This document shows positions 38,084 to 49,048 of a stretch of DNA of 64,000 bases, in pieces (within the stretch, counting starts at the first letter, position 1; each line of letters starts with the position of its first letter). The DNA is from Pseudomonas sp. PDNC002. Lineage in GTDB: Bacteria; Pseudomonadota; Gammaproteobacteria; Pseudomonadales; Pseudomonadaceae. Where the stretch lies: assembly GCF_016919445.1 (NCBI RefSeq), contig NZ_CP070356.1, positions 3,240,001 through 3,304,000 of the forward strand, given 5' to 3'. The notes below the pieces were generated by a model, which did no database searches, was not told the origin of the DNA, and saw nothing but the letters and a program-made list of their open reading frames with translations. The position numbers and the translations under genes were made by a program.

Positions 38084-39183
38084 TGCGCGACAACACCCGC
38101 CACTACCGCGATCTGTTTCTCGACGACGTGCCGATGATGGATGTGCGCGCCCCGGTCGAGCATGGCAAGGGCGCCTTTCCCCACACCGTGAACCTGCCGC
38201 TGATGAACGACATCGAGCGGCAGAAGGTCGGCACCTGCTACAAGCAGAACGGCCAGCAGGCCGCCATCGCCCTGGGCCACGAGCTGGTCTGCGGCGAACT
38301 CAAGGACGCACGCATCGAAGCCTGGGCGAACTTCGCCAAGGCCAACCCCGAGGGTTACCTGTACTGCTTCCGCGGCGGGCTGCGGTCGCAGATCACCCAG
38401 CAGTGGCTGAAGAGCGAAGCCGGTATCGAGTACCCGCGCGTGGTCGGCGGCTACAAGGCGATGCGCGGCTTCCTATTCGACACCACCCTCGCCGCTGTCG
38501 AGGAGTGCCAGTTCGTGCTGGTGGGCGGCCTGACCGGGACCGGCAAGACCGAGGTCATCGCCCAACTGGCCAACAGCCTGGACCTGGAAGGCCACGCCAA
38601 CCATCGCGGCTCCGCCTTCGGCCGCCGCGCCACGCCGCAGCCGGCGCAGATCGATTTCGAGAACCGCCTGGCCATCGACATCCTGAAGAAGCGTCACGCC
38701 GGCATGGAGCAGTTCGTGCTGGAGGATGAAGGTCGCATCGTCGGTAGCTGCTCGGTACCGCTGGAGCTGTACCAGGGCATGCAGCAGTACCCGTTGGTGT
38801 GGCTGGAAGACAGCTTCGAGCGGCGCGTGGAGCGCATCCTCCAGGATTACGTGGTGAACCTGTGCGCCGACCATGTGCAAGTGGTGGGTGAGGAGGGCGG
38901 TTTCGACGCTTTTGCCGCGTACCTGCGCAAGAGCCTGTCGGGCATCGTCAAGCGCCTGGGTGGCGAGCGTTACCAGCGGTTGGCGGCGATCATGGATGCG
39001 GCCCTGGAAGAGCAGAAACGCAGTGGCGCGGTGGAGTTGCATCGCGGATGGATCGAAGGGCTGCTGGGGGAGTATTACGACCCGATGTATGCCTTCCAGC
39101 GCGAGAGCAAAGGCGAGCGCGTGGAGTTCCGTGGGACGCAGGACGAGGTGGTGGAGTACCTGAGGTTCCGCGCCGAGCGCTGA
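38080..39183 (+). CDS. mnmH: tRNA 2-selenouridine synthase (SelU/YbbB)
   Basis: MnmH replaces the sulfur of 2-thiouridine at the wobble position with selenium, using selenophosphate. The 367-residue protein has an N-terminal rhodanese domain, with Cys95 in [12 protein letters not shown], and a P-loop domain ([13 protein letters not shown], about 147-159). It is translationally coupled to selD (ATGA overlap). A large tandem-repeat array begins 65 nt after its stop codon. Confidence 0.96.
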   Translation: MMRDNTRHYRDLFLDDVPMMDVRAPVEHGKGAFPHTVNLPLMNDIERQKVGTCYKQNGQQAAIALGHELVCGELKDARIEAWANFAKANPEGYLYCFRGGLRSQITQQWLKSEAGIEYPRVVGGYKAMRGFLFDTTLAAVEECQFVLVGGLTGTGKTEVIAQLANSLDLEGHANHRGSAFGRRATPQPAQIDFENRLAIDILKKRHAGMEQFVLEDEGRIVGSCSVPLELYQGMQQYPLVWLEDSFERRVERILQDYVVNLCADHVQVVGEEGGFDAFAAYLRKSLSGIVKRLGGERYQRLAAIMDAALEEQKRSGAVELHRGWIEGLLGEYYDPMYAFQRESKGERVEFRGTQDEVVEYLRFRAER

Positions 39184-39247
39184 GTGCGCCGCTCCGCGCA
39201 GAAGAGAGCGTGCTCGCGAACCGAGGGGCAGATTCGCTTTGGCTTTT

Positions 39248-40489
39248 GTAGGAGCGGGGCTTCTCCGCGATTCGCATGCCGCGGGCGGTTTGCCTGGCGC
39301 ATCGGATGTGCGCTCCTGTGTGGGCGCATTCCGCCGGAGTTTCCCGGTGGGCCCGTCTCCATCCGCGTTGGATTTCGCGGACAAGGTCCGCTCCTACGGG
39401 GTGGGTTCTGCGTGGTTTTTGTAGGAGCGGAGCTTCTCCGCGATCCGCCGGCCGCAGGCGGTTTGCCTGGCGCGGCGGATGTGCGCTCCTGGGTGGGCGC
39501 ATTCCGCCGGAGTTTCCCGGTGGGCCCGTCTCCATCCGCGTTGGATTTCGCGGACAAGGTCCGCTCCTACGGGGTGGGTTCGGTGTGGCTTTTGTAGGAG
39601 CGGAGCTTCTCCGCGATCCGCACGCCGCGGGCGGTTTGCCTGGCGCGGCGGATGTGCGCTCCTGTGTGGGCGCATTCCGCCGGGGTTTCCAGGTGGACCC
39701 GTCTCCATCCGCGTTGGATTTCGCGGACAAGGTCCGCTCCTACGGGGTGGGTTCGGTTTGGCTTTTGTAGGAGCGGAGCTTCTCCGCGATCTGCAGGCCG
39801 CGGGCGGTTTGCCTGGCGCGGCGGATGTGCGCTCCTGTGTGGGCGCATTCCGTCGGGGTTTCCCGGTGGGCCCGTCTCCATCCGCGTTGGATTTCGCGGA
39901 CAAGGTCCGCTCCTACGGGGTGGGGTCTGCGTGGCTTTTGTAGGAGCGGAGCTTCTCCGCGATTCGCAGGCCGCGGGTCGTTTGCCTGGCGCGGCGGATG
40001 TGCGCTCCTGGGTGGGCGCATTCCGTCGGGGTTTCCAGGTGGACCCGTCTCCATCCGCGTTGGATTTCGCGGACAAGGTCCGCTCCTACGGGGTGATTCT
40101 GCGTGGCTTTTGTAGGAGCGGAGCTTCTCCGCGATCCGCAGGCCGCGGGTCGTTTGCCTGGCGCATCGGATGTGCGCTTCTGGGTGGGCGCATTCTGTCG
40201 GGGTTTCCCGGTGGGCCTGTCTCTATCCGTGCTGGATTTCGCGGACAAGGTCCGCTCCTACGGGGTGGTTCTGCGTGGCTTTTGTAGGAGCGGAGCTTCT
40301 CCGCGATCCGCCGGCCGCGGGCGGTTTGCCTGGCGCGGCGGATGTGCGCTCCTGGGTGGGCGCATTCTGTCGGGGTTTCCCGGTGGGCCTGTCTCTATCC
40401 GTGCTGGATTTCGCGGACAAGGTCCGCTCCTACGGGGTGGTTCTGCGTGGCTTTTGTAGGAGCGGAGCTTCTCCGCGATCCGCCGGCAG
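39248..40489 (+). repeat. Tandem array: about 7.2 copies of a 172-173 bp REP-containing unit
   Basis: GTAGGAGCGG starts at 39248, 39421, 39594, 39767, 39940, 40112, 40284 and 40456, that is, spacings of 173 (four times) and 172 (three times). Each unit holds GTAGGAGCGGAGCTTCTCCG (first REP), a unique core with TTTGCCTGGCGC and GATGTGCGC, and the opposite REP CGCGGACAAGGTCCGCTCC. The units are near-identical; the last ones differ systematically (CTATCCGTGCTGG in place of CCATCCGCGTTGG). Together with its flanks this fills the 1.33-kb gap between mnmH and the GFA gene. Reading frames across it are products of the repetition. Confidence 0.96.
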
Positions 40490-40517
40490 GGCCGGCGGCG
40501 CCGGGTAGAGGCCGGGC

Positions 40518-40865
40518 TCACCGGCTCTTGCCGTCGTACTCCTTCACCGTCAGCTCCGACAATTCCACGCCAGGCAGGCAGCGTACGTTGATCGCCGCCA
40601 TCGGCGTGCCGTCCGGCGCGCTGGCGTAGGCCAACGGTGCGCAACCGCAGGTGGGGCAGAAGCGGTGCTCGATGCGGTGGGTGTTGAACGTATAGCTGCT
40701 CATCGCACTCTCAGGAGTCGTCATCCTCAGCTTGCCGCGTGGCACGAACCAGAGCAGCGAGCCCTTGCGCCGGCAGATCGAGCAGTTGCATGACACGACT
40801 TCACCGACATCCCCTTCCACTTCGAACGCGACCTGCCCGCAATGACAACTGCCCTGATGCACCAT
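40518..40865 (-). CDS. GFA/CENP-V family zinc-binding protein
   Basis: This 115-residue protein matches the glutathione-dependent formaldehyde-activating (GFA) superfamily. Zinc-ligand motifs are SCHCGQVAFEV (residues 6-16), VSCNCSICRRKGS and FCPTCGCAPLAYA. Most members have no proven activity, so no reaction is claimed. The start ATG has GGAGAAGG upstream; the longer open frame is not needed. It lies just beyond the tandem array. Confidence 0.9.
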   Translation of the reverse strand: MVHQGSCHCGQVAFEVEGDVGEVVSCNCSICRRKGSLLWFVPRGKLRMTTPESAMSSYTFNTHRIEHRFCPTCGCAPLAYASAPDGTPMAAINVRCLPGVELSELTVKEYDGKSR

Positions 40866-41015
40866 GATCCTTCTCCTGTCGGGATGTCCCGTGGGGAAAC
40901 AGTGTAGTAGTCGCTTGAACGCCATCCGTCCGATGGCATACTGCGGCGCCGTCCGGCAGGCCGCTGCGCCGCGTTCTAAGCTGGATTCACCACGAATATC
41001 TCCAGGAGTTTCGTC

Positions 41016-41294
41016 ATGCCGCGCATTCCCCTGATCATCGCCCTGGTGCTGGCCGTTGCCGGCTGCTCGGGCAAGACCGTCAACCGCGACAGTTGCGCCT
41101 CGCAACTGGACGCGGCCTGGCATGAACTGGACCTGGCCAAGGCCGAAGGTTTCGCCGGCACCGTCAGCTACTCCAAGGCCCTGGGCCTGCTGACCGCCGC
41201 CAAGACCCAGCAGCAGGTCGAGGCCTACACCGGTTGCTCCGACAAGGCCAGCCGCGCGCGCTTCTACATCAAGGAGTCCCGCGCCGGCCGCTGA
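41016..41294 (+). CDS. Small putative lipoprotein (PA1645-like)
   Basis: This 92-residue protein has a lipoprotein signal (MPRIPLIIALVLAVAGCSG), with the lipobox VAGC making Cys17 the probable lipidated residue. Two further Cys (DSCASQL, TGCSDKA) could form a disulfide. The body is helical (LDAAWHELDLAKAEGF). AGGAG lies 8 nt before the ATG. Function is unknown. Confidence 0.82.
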   Translation: MPRIPLIIALVLAVAGCSGKTVNRDSCASQLDAAWHELDLAKAEGFAGTVSYSKALGLLTAAKTQQQVEAYTGCSDKASRARFYIKESRAGR

Positions 41295-41372
41295 GCCTGC
41301 CGCGCTGGCGGGCTGCATGAAGTGGCCCGCGTCTTCCCACCGCATCGCTCACCGTTTTGTCCGGATCAGCCC

Positions 41373-41981
41373 ATGCAACTCGACTTCACCCAACTGTCCA
41401 AGACCGACGCCTATCGCTGGCTGGCTTCCACCGTCACGCCGCGCCCCATCGCCTGGGTTAGCACCCTGTCCGCGGACGGCCACAGCAACCTCGCGCCGTT
41501 CAGCTTCTTCCAGGTCATCAGCGATGCGCCGCCGACGCTGCTGATCAACACCAGCGTGCGCGAAGACGGCAGCGTCAAGGACACCCTGCGCAACGTGCGC
41601 GAGACCGGCGAACTGGTGATCCACCTGGTCAGCGCCGCCCAGGCCGAGCACATGAACGCCACCGCCGCCTGGTTGCCCCATGGCGTCAGCGAAATCGAGC
41701 ACACCGGTATCGCCACCGTGCCCAGCGAGCGCGTGGCGCCGCCGCGCGTAGTGGGGGCGCCGGTGGCCTTCGAGTGTCAGTTGGCGGAAATCATGCCGTA
41801 CCCGGCGCAGAACCCGTCCAGCATGCTGATCTTCGCCCGCGTGCTGCTGGCGCACATCGACGATGCGGTGATGCAGGACGAGCGCCACATCGACCCAGCG
41901 CGGCTCGATCTGGTAGGCCGCCTGGGCGGCACCCAGTACAGCTACACCCGCGACACCTTCAGCATGATCCGCCCCAAGTAA
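41373..41981 (+). CDS. Flavin reductase-like (FMN-binding) family protein
   Basis: This 202-residue protein has the Flavin_Reduct/split-barrel pattern: TPRPIAWVSTLSADGHSNLAPFSFFQVIS, PPTLLINTS, and KDTLRNVRETGELVIHLVS. Such proteins bind FMN and either supply reduced flavin or have unknown roles. I used the internal ATG of MQLDFTQLSKTDAYRW as the start, since the 17 residues before it are not part of the domain. Confidence 0.88.
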   Translation: MQLDFTQLSKTDAYRWLASTVTPRPIAWVSTLSADGHSNLAPFSFFQVISDAPPTLLINTSVREDGSVKDTLRNVRETGELVIHLVSAAQAEHMNATAAWLPHGVSEIEHTGIATVPSERVAPPRVVGAPVAFECQLAEIMPYPAQNPSSMLIFARVLLAHIDDAVMQDERHIDPARLDLVGRLGGTQYSYTRDTFSMIRPK

Positions 41982-41995
41982 CGGCGCGTCCGGCG

Positions 41996-42370
41996 TCAGG
42001 CGAACTCCAGCTCCAGGCCAAGCTGCCAGGGGACGCCGCTGATTCGCGCCACCTCCAGCCGTTCGGCGAGCGTGAACAGTTCGGACAGCAGCTCCTGGCG
42101 GCGCGGCAGTTCCAGGGCCTGGCAGTGAATCAGGTCGAATATGCCGCGTACCAGGCACAGGCCGGTGTTCCCCTCGAACCAGCAGTCCAGCCATTCGCCC
42201 TTCTGATCGTCGCACGCCAGCGGACAGACGAAGCGGCGAATCGGCAGCAGCCCGTGCTTGAGGAGTAGCGGATCGAGGCGTCGCTGTTCGCCGTACAGCT
42301 CCGGCAGCATCAGTTCGGTGGTGAATCCAGCGAGTGGGCGCTGCGAGATCAATTGGTAGAAGGCGTTCAT
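41996..42370 (-). CDS. Conserved-looking hypothetical protein, cytoplasmic
   Basis: I do not recognise a family for this 124-residue protein. It has no signal peptide or membrane helix, three Cys (FVCPLACDDQ, LVRGIFDLIHCQ region) and an acidic end (LGLELEFA). The ATG of MNAFYQLISQ has AGG 8 nt upstream; the longer frame to 42424 is less likely. Codon usage matches its neighbours. It converges with the flavin-reductase gene and diverges from the chemoreceptor. Confidence 0.7.
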   Translation of the reverse strand: MNAFYQLISQRPLAGFTTELMLPELYGEQRRLDPLLLKHGLLPIRRFVCPLACDDQKGEWLDCWFEGNTGLCLVRGIFDLIHCQALELPRRQELLSELFTLAERLEVARISGVPWQLGLELEFA

Positions 42371-42441
42371 CCGAGCACCTGGAGTCGAAAGACAGGTGTC
42401 GGAATTTGCGCGGTCAGGGTGCATGGTCGATGTCGGCTATA

Positions 42442-42459
42442 TCCGAATGTCGATTCGGA
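42442..42459. promoter_or_regulatory. Dyad TCCGAAT-GTCG-ATTCGGA between divergent genes
   Basis: Two perfect 7-bp arms with a 4-nt spacer lie in the 273-bp gap between the hypothetical gene and the chemoreceptor gene. The size and position fit an operator. No other feature is seen in the gap. Confidence 0.5.
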
Positions 42460-42643
42460 AACTTCCTTTTAGTGTTCTGGATACGACCTCCACGTATCTC
42501 TGTGCAGCATCACCGTGCCATCGCCGCCGTACCCTCTATCCAGTACCCGATGGCGCTCCTAATGTTCCGCCCAAAAGCAACGATAACGATCAGGAGACCT
42601 TAGGGATTTCCTGCGGCGCCTTTTGCGGATGGGGGGAGAAGCC

Positions 42644-44599
42644 ATGGTTGCCTACGTGCAGCGTCGTCTGGCCGACATGGGTACAGCGAAGAAACTGGCC
42701 ATCGGTTTCGGCCTGGTGCTGTTGCTCACCGCCGTGGTGGCGGTGATCGGCGTGACCTCGTTGCGGGCGATTTCCCAGCGCTTCGACCTGCTCAGCGACA
42801 TGTCGACCATCAACCGTGAAATGCTCGAGATCCGCCAGAGCGAGAAGGATTTCGTCATCGATGCCAGTGAGGCCTCCGCCAAGCGCCTGCGCGAGCATGC
42901 CGGCAATTTGAATGACGCGGTAGCGCGACTGAAGACCCAGCCGGACCAGGCCGCCACCATGGCGCAGGCGGAGCAGGGCATCGCCGATTACCTCGCGGCA
43001 TTCGACAAATTCGAGAAGTCCAGCAAGAGCCGGCGCCTGTCGCTGGATGCCGCCACCTGGTCGGTGAACGGTGCGTCCAACAGCCTGGACATCCTGCAAT
43101 CGAGCCTCGCCGATGACGGCGCCTACGAACTCAAGGATTCCCAGGGCCAGAAAGGCGAGGAACTGCTGCAGCAGGCTGCCCAGGTCAGCCAGCTCTATCG
43201 CCTGGTGCTGCAGGGCCTGAACGAGGCGCGCTCGCGCATGGAGGCCGGCAGCGAGGCCAAGGCCGAGGGTGGCCGCATCAAGTCCGCCGCCGAGGCGCTG
43301 GAGCTGTCCGCCAAGCTGCAGGAAAGCATCACCGACCCGACCTACGTGTCGGTGCTCAAGGACGTCATCACCAACATCAACGCCTTCGTCGAGAAGCTCG
43401 ATGAGTACACCGCCGCGCTGGAGGAAGAGAAACAGGTCCACGCGCAGATGAACGACCGCGCCGCCCAGGTCATGCAGCAGGTCGACAACGCCTATGCTGC
43501 GCAGCGCTCGGCGATGCTGGCGCAGCTGCGCACCAACGCGCTGCTGATCATCGGTTCGGCGGTGCTGGCCCTGCTGGTCGGTGCGCTGGCCTCGCTGCTG
43601 ATCACCTGGATGATCGTGCGGCCGCTGCGCCAGGTGATCGGCATGGCCCGGCGCATCGCCGAGGGCGACCTGAGCGTGAGCGTCGAGGTGCGGCGCAAGG
43701 ATGAAGTCGGGCAACTGATGGGCGCTGTCGGCAGCATGGCCGACAGCCTGCGCGGCATCGTCAGCCGGCTCAGCGATGGCGTGGGGCAGATCACCGCCTC
43801 GGCGCAGGCGCTGTCCAGCGTCACCGAGCGCACCCAGCACGGGGTTAACAGCCAGAAGGCCGAGACCGACCAGGTCGCCACGGCGATGAACCAGATGGCC
43901 GCCACCGTCCACGATGTGGCGCGTAACGCCGAAGAAGCCGCCAGTTCCGCCGAACAGGCCGACGGCAAGGTCGCCAGCGGACAGGACGTGGTGCGCCAGA
44001 CGCTGGGCCGCATCGAGCAACTGGCCGACGCCGTGCGCGCGGCCACCGAAAGCATCGAGCAGCTCGGCCGCGAGAGCCAGAGCATCGGCAGCGTGCTGGT
44101 GGTGATCAAGAACGTCGCCGAACAGACCAACCTGTTGGCGCTCAACGCCGCCATCGAGGCCGCGCGGGCCGGCGAGCAGGGCAGGGGCTTCGCCGTGGTG
44201 GCCGACGAGGTGCGGGCGCTGGCGCGACGTACCCAGCAGTCCACCGCCGAAATCGAGACGTTGATCGCCGCCCTGCAGAATGGGGCGACTACCTCCGTTC
44301 AACGCATGCAGCGCAGCCACGCGCTGGTGGAAATGACCGTGGGCGACGCGGTGCAGACCGAAGCCGCGCTGGGCACCATCGCCTCGGCGGTGGCGGTGAT
44401 CCACCAGATGAACCAGCAGATCGCTGCCGCGTCCGAACAGCAGAGCGCGGTGGCCGAGGAGATCAGCCGCAGCGTCACCAGCATCCGGGGCATCGCCGAC
44501 GAATCGGCGCAGGCCATGGAATCCACCGCCTCGTCCAGCGTCGAGCTGGCGCAGCTCAGCCGCGAGCTACAGGGGCTGGTGGGGCAGTTCCGGCTGTGA
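42644..44599 (+). CDS. Methyl-accepting chemotaxis protein (PA1646-like)
   Basis: This 651-residue chemoreceptor has TM1 at about 17-40, a large helical periplasmic domain of about 250 residues (size and helix pattern fit a helical-bimodular HBM-type sensor), TM2 near 295-318, HAMP, and a cytoplasmic signalling domain with the hairpin tip [20 protein letters not shown] and [15 protein letters not shown] (about 493-528). No C-terminal CheR-docking pentapeptide is seen. The ATG at 42644 has GGGGGAGAA just upstream; ATG 42629 and TTG 42623 are alternatives. The ligand is unknown. Its 3' end overlaps the convergent SulP gene by 33 nt. Confidence 0.93.
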   Translation: MVAYVQRRLADMGTAKKLAIGFGLVLLLTAVVAVIGVTSLRAISQRFDLLSDMSTINREMLEIRQSEKDFVIDASEASAKRLREHAGNLNDAVARLKTQPDQAATMAQAEQGIADYLAAFDKFEKSSKSRRLSLDAATWSVNGASNSLDILQSSLADDGAYELKDSQGQKGEELLQQAAQVSQLYRLVLQGLNEARSRMEAGSEAKAEGGRIKSAAEALELSAKLQESITDPTYVSVLKDVITNINAFVEKLDEYTAALEEEKQVHAQMNDRAAQVMQQVDNAYAAQRSAMLAQLRTNALLIIGSAVLALLVGALASLLITWMIVRPLRQVIGMARRIAEGDLSVSVEVRRKDEVGQLMGAVGSMADSLRGIVSRLSDGVGQITASAQALSSVTERTQHGVNSQKAETDQVATAMNQMAATVHDVARNAEEAASSAEQADGKVASGQDVVRQTLGRIEQLADAVRAATESIEQLGRESQSIGSVLVVIKNVAEQTNLLALNAAIEAARAGEQGRGFAVVADEVRALARRTQQSTAEIETLIAALQNGATTSVQRMQRSHALVEMTVGDAVQTEAALGTIASAVAVIHQMNQQIAAASEQQSAVAEEISRSVTSIRGIADESAQAMESTASSSVELAQLSRELQGLVGQFRL

Positions 44600-46315
44600 C
44601 GCCGCCGCGGCGCGCTCGGCGGCTTCCTGTTCGTGCTTGCGCTGCAGGTGCCAGCGTCGGTAGGCGTTGACACCTGCGCGCACCGAGCTGAACGCCAGTG
44701 GTGGCTTCACCTCGCCGAGCAACTGCGAGCGCTTGAGCAGGGCCAGCGTCTCGCCGGTCACTCGCGCCAGTGACAGGTGAACGCCCTGGGCGTCGAGGGT
44801 CTGCTGCACTTCGCGCAGCGTGGTCAGGCCGCTGATGTCCAGGCTGAGGATGCCTTCGGCGTTGAGCAGTACGGCGCGGGCGTTCGGTGTCCGGGCCACG
44901 ACCTCGAGGATGCGCTGCTTGAAGTAGTCGGCATTGAAGAACAGGACTGGCGCGTCGAAGCGATAGATCACCAGCCCCGGCAAGGTGCGCGCGTTGGGGT
45001 ACTGCTCGATCTCCACCTGGCCGTCGATGCCGTGCACCCAGCCCATCACCGCGTCGTGCGGGCGGTAGGTGAGGTACAGCAGGCGCAGCAGGGCGAGCAT
45101 GATGGCGACGAATATTCCCGGCAGCACGCCGACGCTGAGCACGCCCACCGTGGTCAGCACGCACAGGCCGAACTCGAATCGGCTCAGCGCCCAGAAGCCG
45201 CGCAGCGCACGGAAGTCGATCAGGCCCCAGCCGGCCATCAGCAACACCGCGCCCAGCGCCGGCATCGGCACCCAGCCCAGCGGTTTGCTGAACAGCAGCA
45301 GGACCACGCCGATGACCAGTGCGGCGACCACGCCGACCATCTGGCTCTTGCCGCCGACCATGTCGTTCACCGCGGTGCGTGAGTCTGCGCCGCTGATGAC
45401 GAAGCCCTGGGAAATCCCCGCGCCGATGTTGGCCATGCCCAGCGCCATGAACTCGTGGTTGGCGTCGATGGTGTAGCCGTGGCGGGCGGCGAAGCTGCGC
45501 GCGGTGAGCATCGCGCTGCAGAAACTGACGATGGTGATGCCCATGGCGTCGCGGAACAGGCTGCCGGCTTCCTCGACGCTGGTCTTTGGCCAGGTCAGGT
45601 GCGGCAGGCCTTGCGGCACCTCGCCCAGCAGCTTGATACCGTATTGGTCGAGGCCGAACAGGGCGGCGATGACCGAGGCGAACAGCACGCCCACCAGTGC
45701 GCCGGGAATCTTCGGGTAGCGGCGAGGCAGCAGGATCATCAACAACAGGGTGCCGACACCCAGTGCCAGGGTTGGCAGATGCGTGTCGGTGAGATTGCGG
45801 ATCAGCGCGATCAGGCCCCGGACGAAGCCGCTGGTCTCGCTGTGGTAGCCGAGAATCTTGCCGAGTTGGCCGGCGATCAGGCTCAGGCCGATGCCGTTGA
45901 GATACCCCACTAGGGTGGGACGCGACAGGAAACTGGCGACGAAGCCGGCGCGGGCGAAACCGGCGGCGATGGACAGGACGCCGACCAGCACCGCGACGAT
46001 CATCGACAACTGCAGCAGCCGCTCCGGATTACCCGCCGCCAGCGGCGTGATGGCGGCCGCGACCATGGCGGCGGTGGCGGCGTCGGGGCCGACCATCAAC
46101 TGCCGGGAGCTACCGACGATGGCGTAGATCAGCATCGGCAGGATGCAGGCATACAGCCCGACCTGAGGCGGAAAGCCGATGATCTGCGAATAGGCAATGG
46201 CGGTGGGAATCTGCACGGCGGCCACCGACAGGCCCGCCTGCACATCGCGCGGCAGCCAGTCGGAACGGTAGTGCAGCAGGCTGTCCAGACCGGGCAGCCA
46301 GCGGGCGAGTGACAT
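44567..46315 (-). CDS. SulP-family anion transporter with STAS domain
   Basis: This 582-residue inner-membrane protein has about 12-14 TM helices (the SulP signature is near [23 protein letters not shown]) and a cytoplasmic STAS domain from about 440 ([33 protein letters not shown]). The family moves sulfate, bicarbonate or dicarboxylates; the substrate is not resolved. AAGGAAG precedes the ATG. The C-terminal tail is rich in Ala, Glu and Lys. Confidence 0.92.
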   Translation of the reverse strand: MSLARWLPGLDSLLHYRSDWLPRDVQAGLSVAAVQIPTAIAYSQIIGFPPQVGLYACILPMLIYAIVGSSRQLMVGPDAATAAMVAAAITPLAAGNPERLLQLSMIVAVLVGVLSIAAGFARAGFVASFLSRPTLVGYLNGIGLSLIAGQLGKILGYHSETSGFVRGLIALIRNLTDTHLPTLALGVGTLLLMILLPRRYPKIPGALVGVLFASVIAALFGLDQYGIKLLGEVPQGLPHLTWPKTSVEEAGSLFRDAMGITIVSFCSAMLTARSFAARHGYTIDANHEFMALGMANIGAGISQGFVISGADSRTAVNDMVGGKSQMVGVVAALVIGVVLLLFSKPLGWVPMPALGAVLLMAGWGLIDFRALRGFWALSRFEFGLCVLTTVGVLSVGVLPGIFVAIMLALLRLLYLTYRPHDAVMGWVHGIDGQVEIEQYPNARTLPGLVIYRFDAPVLFFNADYFKQRILEVVARTPNARAVLLNAEGILSLDISGLTTLREVQQTLDAQGVHLSLARVTGETLALLKRSQLLGEVKPPLAFSSVRAGVNAYRRWHLQRKHEQEAAERAAAASQPELPHQPL

Positions 46316-46445
46316 CGGGGATCTTCCTTGGAATCGGCCAAGGGAAATATTAGATGGAAAGGCGCTTCAGGGCTTGTCGGAAATCATCGAGTTAGAGGGG
46401 GGATGGCATGGTTGGTGTTTCTCGATGGCTTCGACGCTGGGCTTT

Positions 46446-46829
46446 CCCTCACCCCAACCCTCTCCCAGAGGGAGAGGGGGCGGATCGTGCGGGCTGATGG
46501 TGTGGTTTTATCCTGTACCGAACGGTCCCATTCCAGGGCGAGAAGGGCGGGTCGTGCGGGCTGATGGTGTGGTTTCATCCTGCACCGAACGGTCCCACTC
46601 CAGAGCGAGAGGGGCGGGTCGTGCGGGCTGATGCTGCGGTTTTATCCTGTACCGAGCGGTCCCATTCCAGAGTGAGAGGGGCGGATCGTGCGGGCTGATG
46701 GTGTGGTTTCATCCTGCCCCGAACGGTCCCATTCCAGAGCGCGAAGGGCGGATCGTACCGGCTGATGCCGTGATTTCATCCTGCACCGAACGGTTCCCTC
46801 TCCCTCTGGGAGAGGGTTAGGGTGAGGGG
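46446..46829 (+). repeat. Five-copy tandem array of a 67-bp unit bracketed by inverted family-C repeats
   Basis: CGGATCGTGCGG (or CGGGTCGTGCGG) begins at 46481, 46548, 46615, 46682 and 46749, exactly 67 bp apart. Each unit continues with GGCTGATGGTGTGGTTT, ATCCTG, ACCGAACGGTCCC and ATTCCAGAGCGAGAGGGG. The array is flanked by CCCTCACCCCAACCC with TCTCCCAGAGGGAGAGG on the left and the reverse-oriented CCCTCTCCCTCTGGGAGAGG with GTTAGGGTGAGGGG on the right. It occupies most of a 709-bp gap without genes. Confidence 0.93.
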
Positions 46830-46841
46830 CTTTTGATCTTG

Positions 46842-47005
46842 TAGGAGCGGATTCATCCGCGATCCGGCCGACAGGCCGGCCCGGCCCGCCATTGCGAACG
46901 GCATTCCTATGTAAATGCAGAGTGACCGTAGGAGCGCGCTTGCTCGTGAGCACTCTCACCAACGCCGTCGGTGCCGTGCACGCTCGCGAGCAAGCTTGCT
47001 CCTAC
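46842..47005. repeat. Family-A and inverted family-B REP-like repeats
   Basis: GTAGGAGCGGATTCATCCGC starts at 46842. An inverted pair follows, with GTAGGAGCGCGCTTGCTCGT at 46928 and CTCGCGAGCAAGCTTGCTCC plus TAC ending at 47005. The pair ends 20 nt after the CurA-like stop codon and may act as its transcript end. Confidence 0.8.
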
Positions 47006-47024
47006 AAAAACAGGGAAAACGGCG

Positions 47025-48029
47025 TCAGACCTTCAGCACCAGCTTGCCGAAGTTCTCACCGCTGAACAGCTTGGCCAAGGTCTCGGGGAAGGTTTCCAGG
47101 CCTTCGACGATGTCCTCCTTCGACTTCAGCTTGCCTTCGGCAATCCAGGTCGCCATGTCTTTGAAGCCTTCCTGGAAGCGATGGGCGTAATCCATCACCA
47201 CCATGCCTTCCATCCGCGCGCGATTGACCAGCAGCGACAGGTAGTTGGCCGGGCCGCGCACGGCTTCCTTGTTGTTGTACTGGCTGATCGCGCCGCAGAT
47301 CACCACCCGCGCCTTGGGCGCCAGACGGGCCAGCACGGCGTCGAGGATGTCGCCGCCGACGTTGTCGAAGAACACGTTCACGCCCTTGGGACACTCGCGC
47401 TTGAGGCCGGCGTTGACGTCCTCGGCCTTGTAGTCGATGGCGCCGTCGAAGCCCAGTTCGTCCACCAGGTAGCGGCACTTGTCGGCACCGCCGGCGATAC
47501 CCACCACGCGGCAGCCTTTGATCTTGGCGATCTGCCCGACCACGCTACCCACCGCGCCGGCGGCGCCGGAAACGACCACGGTATCCCCAGCCTGGGGCAG
47601 GCCGACATCAAGGAAGCCGAAGTAGGCGGTCATGCCGGTCATGCCCAGCGCGGACAGATACAGCGGCAGCGGCGCGCGCTGGCTGTCCACCTTATAGAAG
47701 CCCTTCGGCTCGCCGAGGAAATAATCCTGCACGCCGAGGGCGCCGTTTACCTCGTCACCGACCTTGAAGTCCGGGTGCTGCGAGGCGACCACCTTGCCCA
47801 CACCCAGGGCGCGCATCACGTCGCCGATGGCCACCGGGGCGATGTAGGACTTGGCGTCGTTCATCCAGCCGCGCATGGCCGGGTCCAGCGACAGGTACTG
47901 GTTCTTCACCAGGATCTGCCCCGGGCCGGGCTCGCCGACCGGGGTTTCCACGTAGGCGAAGGTGTCGCGGGTGGCGGCGCCGACCGGGCGCTGGGCGAGC
48001 TGGAACTGGCGGTTGATCTGGGCAGACAT
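47025..48029 (-). CDS. NADP-dependent oxidoreductase, CurA/leukotriene B4 dehydrogenase type
   Basis: This 334-residue zinc-independent MDR-family reductase has the Rossmann motif VVVSGAAGAVGSVVGQIAKIKGCRVVGIAGG, the NADP-region FFDNVGGDILDAVL, and VICGAISQYN. Members such as E. coli CurA reduce conjugated carbon-carbon double bonds. It resembles PA1648. The gene is single, divergent from an SDR gene with 227 bp between them. The real substrate is unknown. Confidence 0.9.
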   Translation of the reverse strand: MSAQINRQFQLAQRPVGAATRDTFAYVETPVGEPGPGQILVKNQYLSLDPAMRGWMNDAKSYIAPVAIGDVMRALGVGKVVASQHPDFKVGDEVNGALGVQDYFLGEPKGFYKVDSQRAPLPLYLSALGMTGMTAYFGFLDVGLPQAGDTVVVSGAAGAVGSVVGQIAKIKGCRVVGIAGGADKCRYLVDELGFDGAIDYKAEDVNAGLKRECPKGVNVFFDNVGGDILDAVLARLAPKARVVICGAISQYNNKEAVRGPANYLSLLVNRARMEGMVVMDYAHRFQEGFKDMATWIAEGKLKSKEDIVEGLETFPETLAKLFSGENFGKLVLKV

Positions 48030-48256
48030 GGCAGTGGACTCAGTCAGGGGGAAAGCCTAGGTGATAGTCCGCCTGCCGCGTCGGGGCAAGTTCCGTCCGC
48101 CGGAGGAATGTTCGTCCATCGGTTCCAGTGATCCGGATTTACAGGAATCATCATCGCCGTGGATGCAGCGACGTCGCCCCGCCTGATAGTGCTTCGCGCC
48201 GTCGGAGCGCTGGCTAGACTGCGACGGTTATCTTCCTACCGCTTCGAGGTTCGCTC

Positions 48257-49018
<762 letters not shown>

Positions 49019-49048
49019 TCGTCTCGGGGGTGCGGTGCGCTCGGGTGT

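Noticed and set aside
39184-40508. Many overlapping 60-210 codon reading frames on both strands, all with repeated Gly/Arg-rich motifs
   Set aside because: They are translations of the 172-173 bp tandem array in every frame. The unit length is not a multiple of three, so each frame simply cycles, and no start has a ribosome site.
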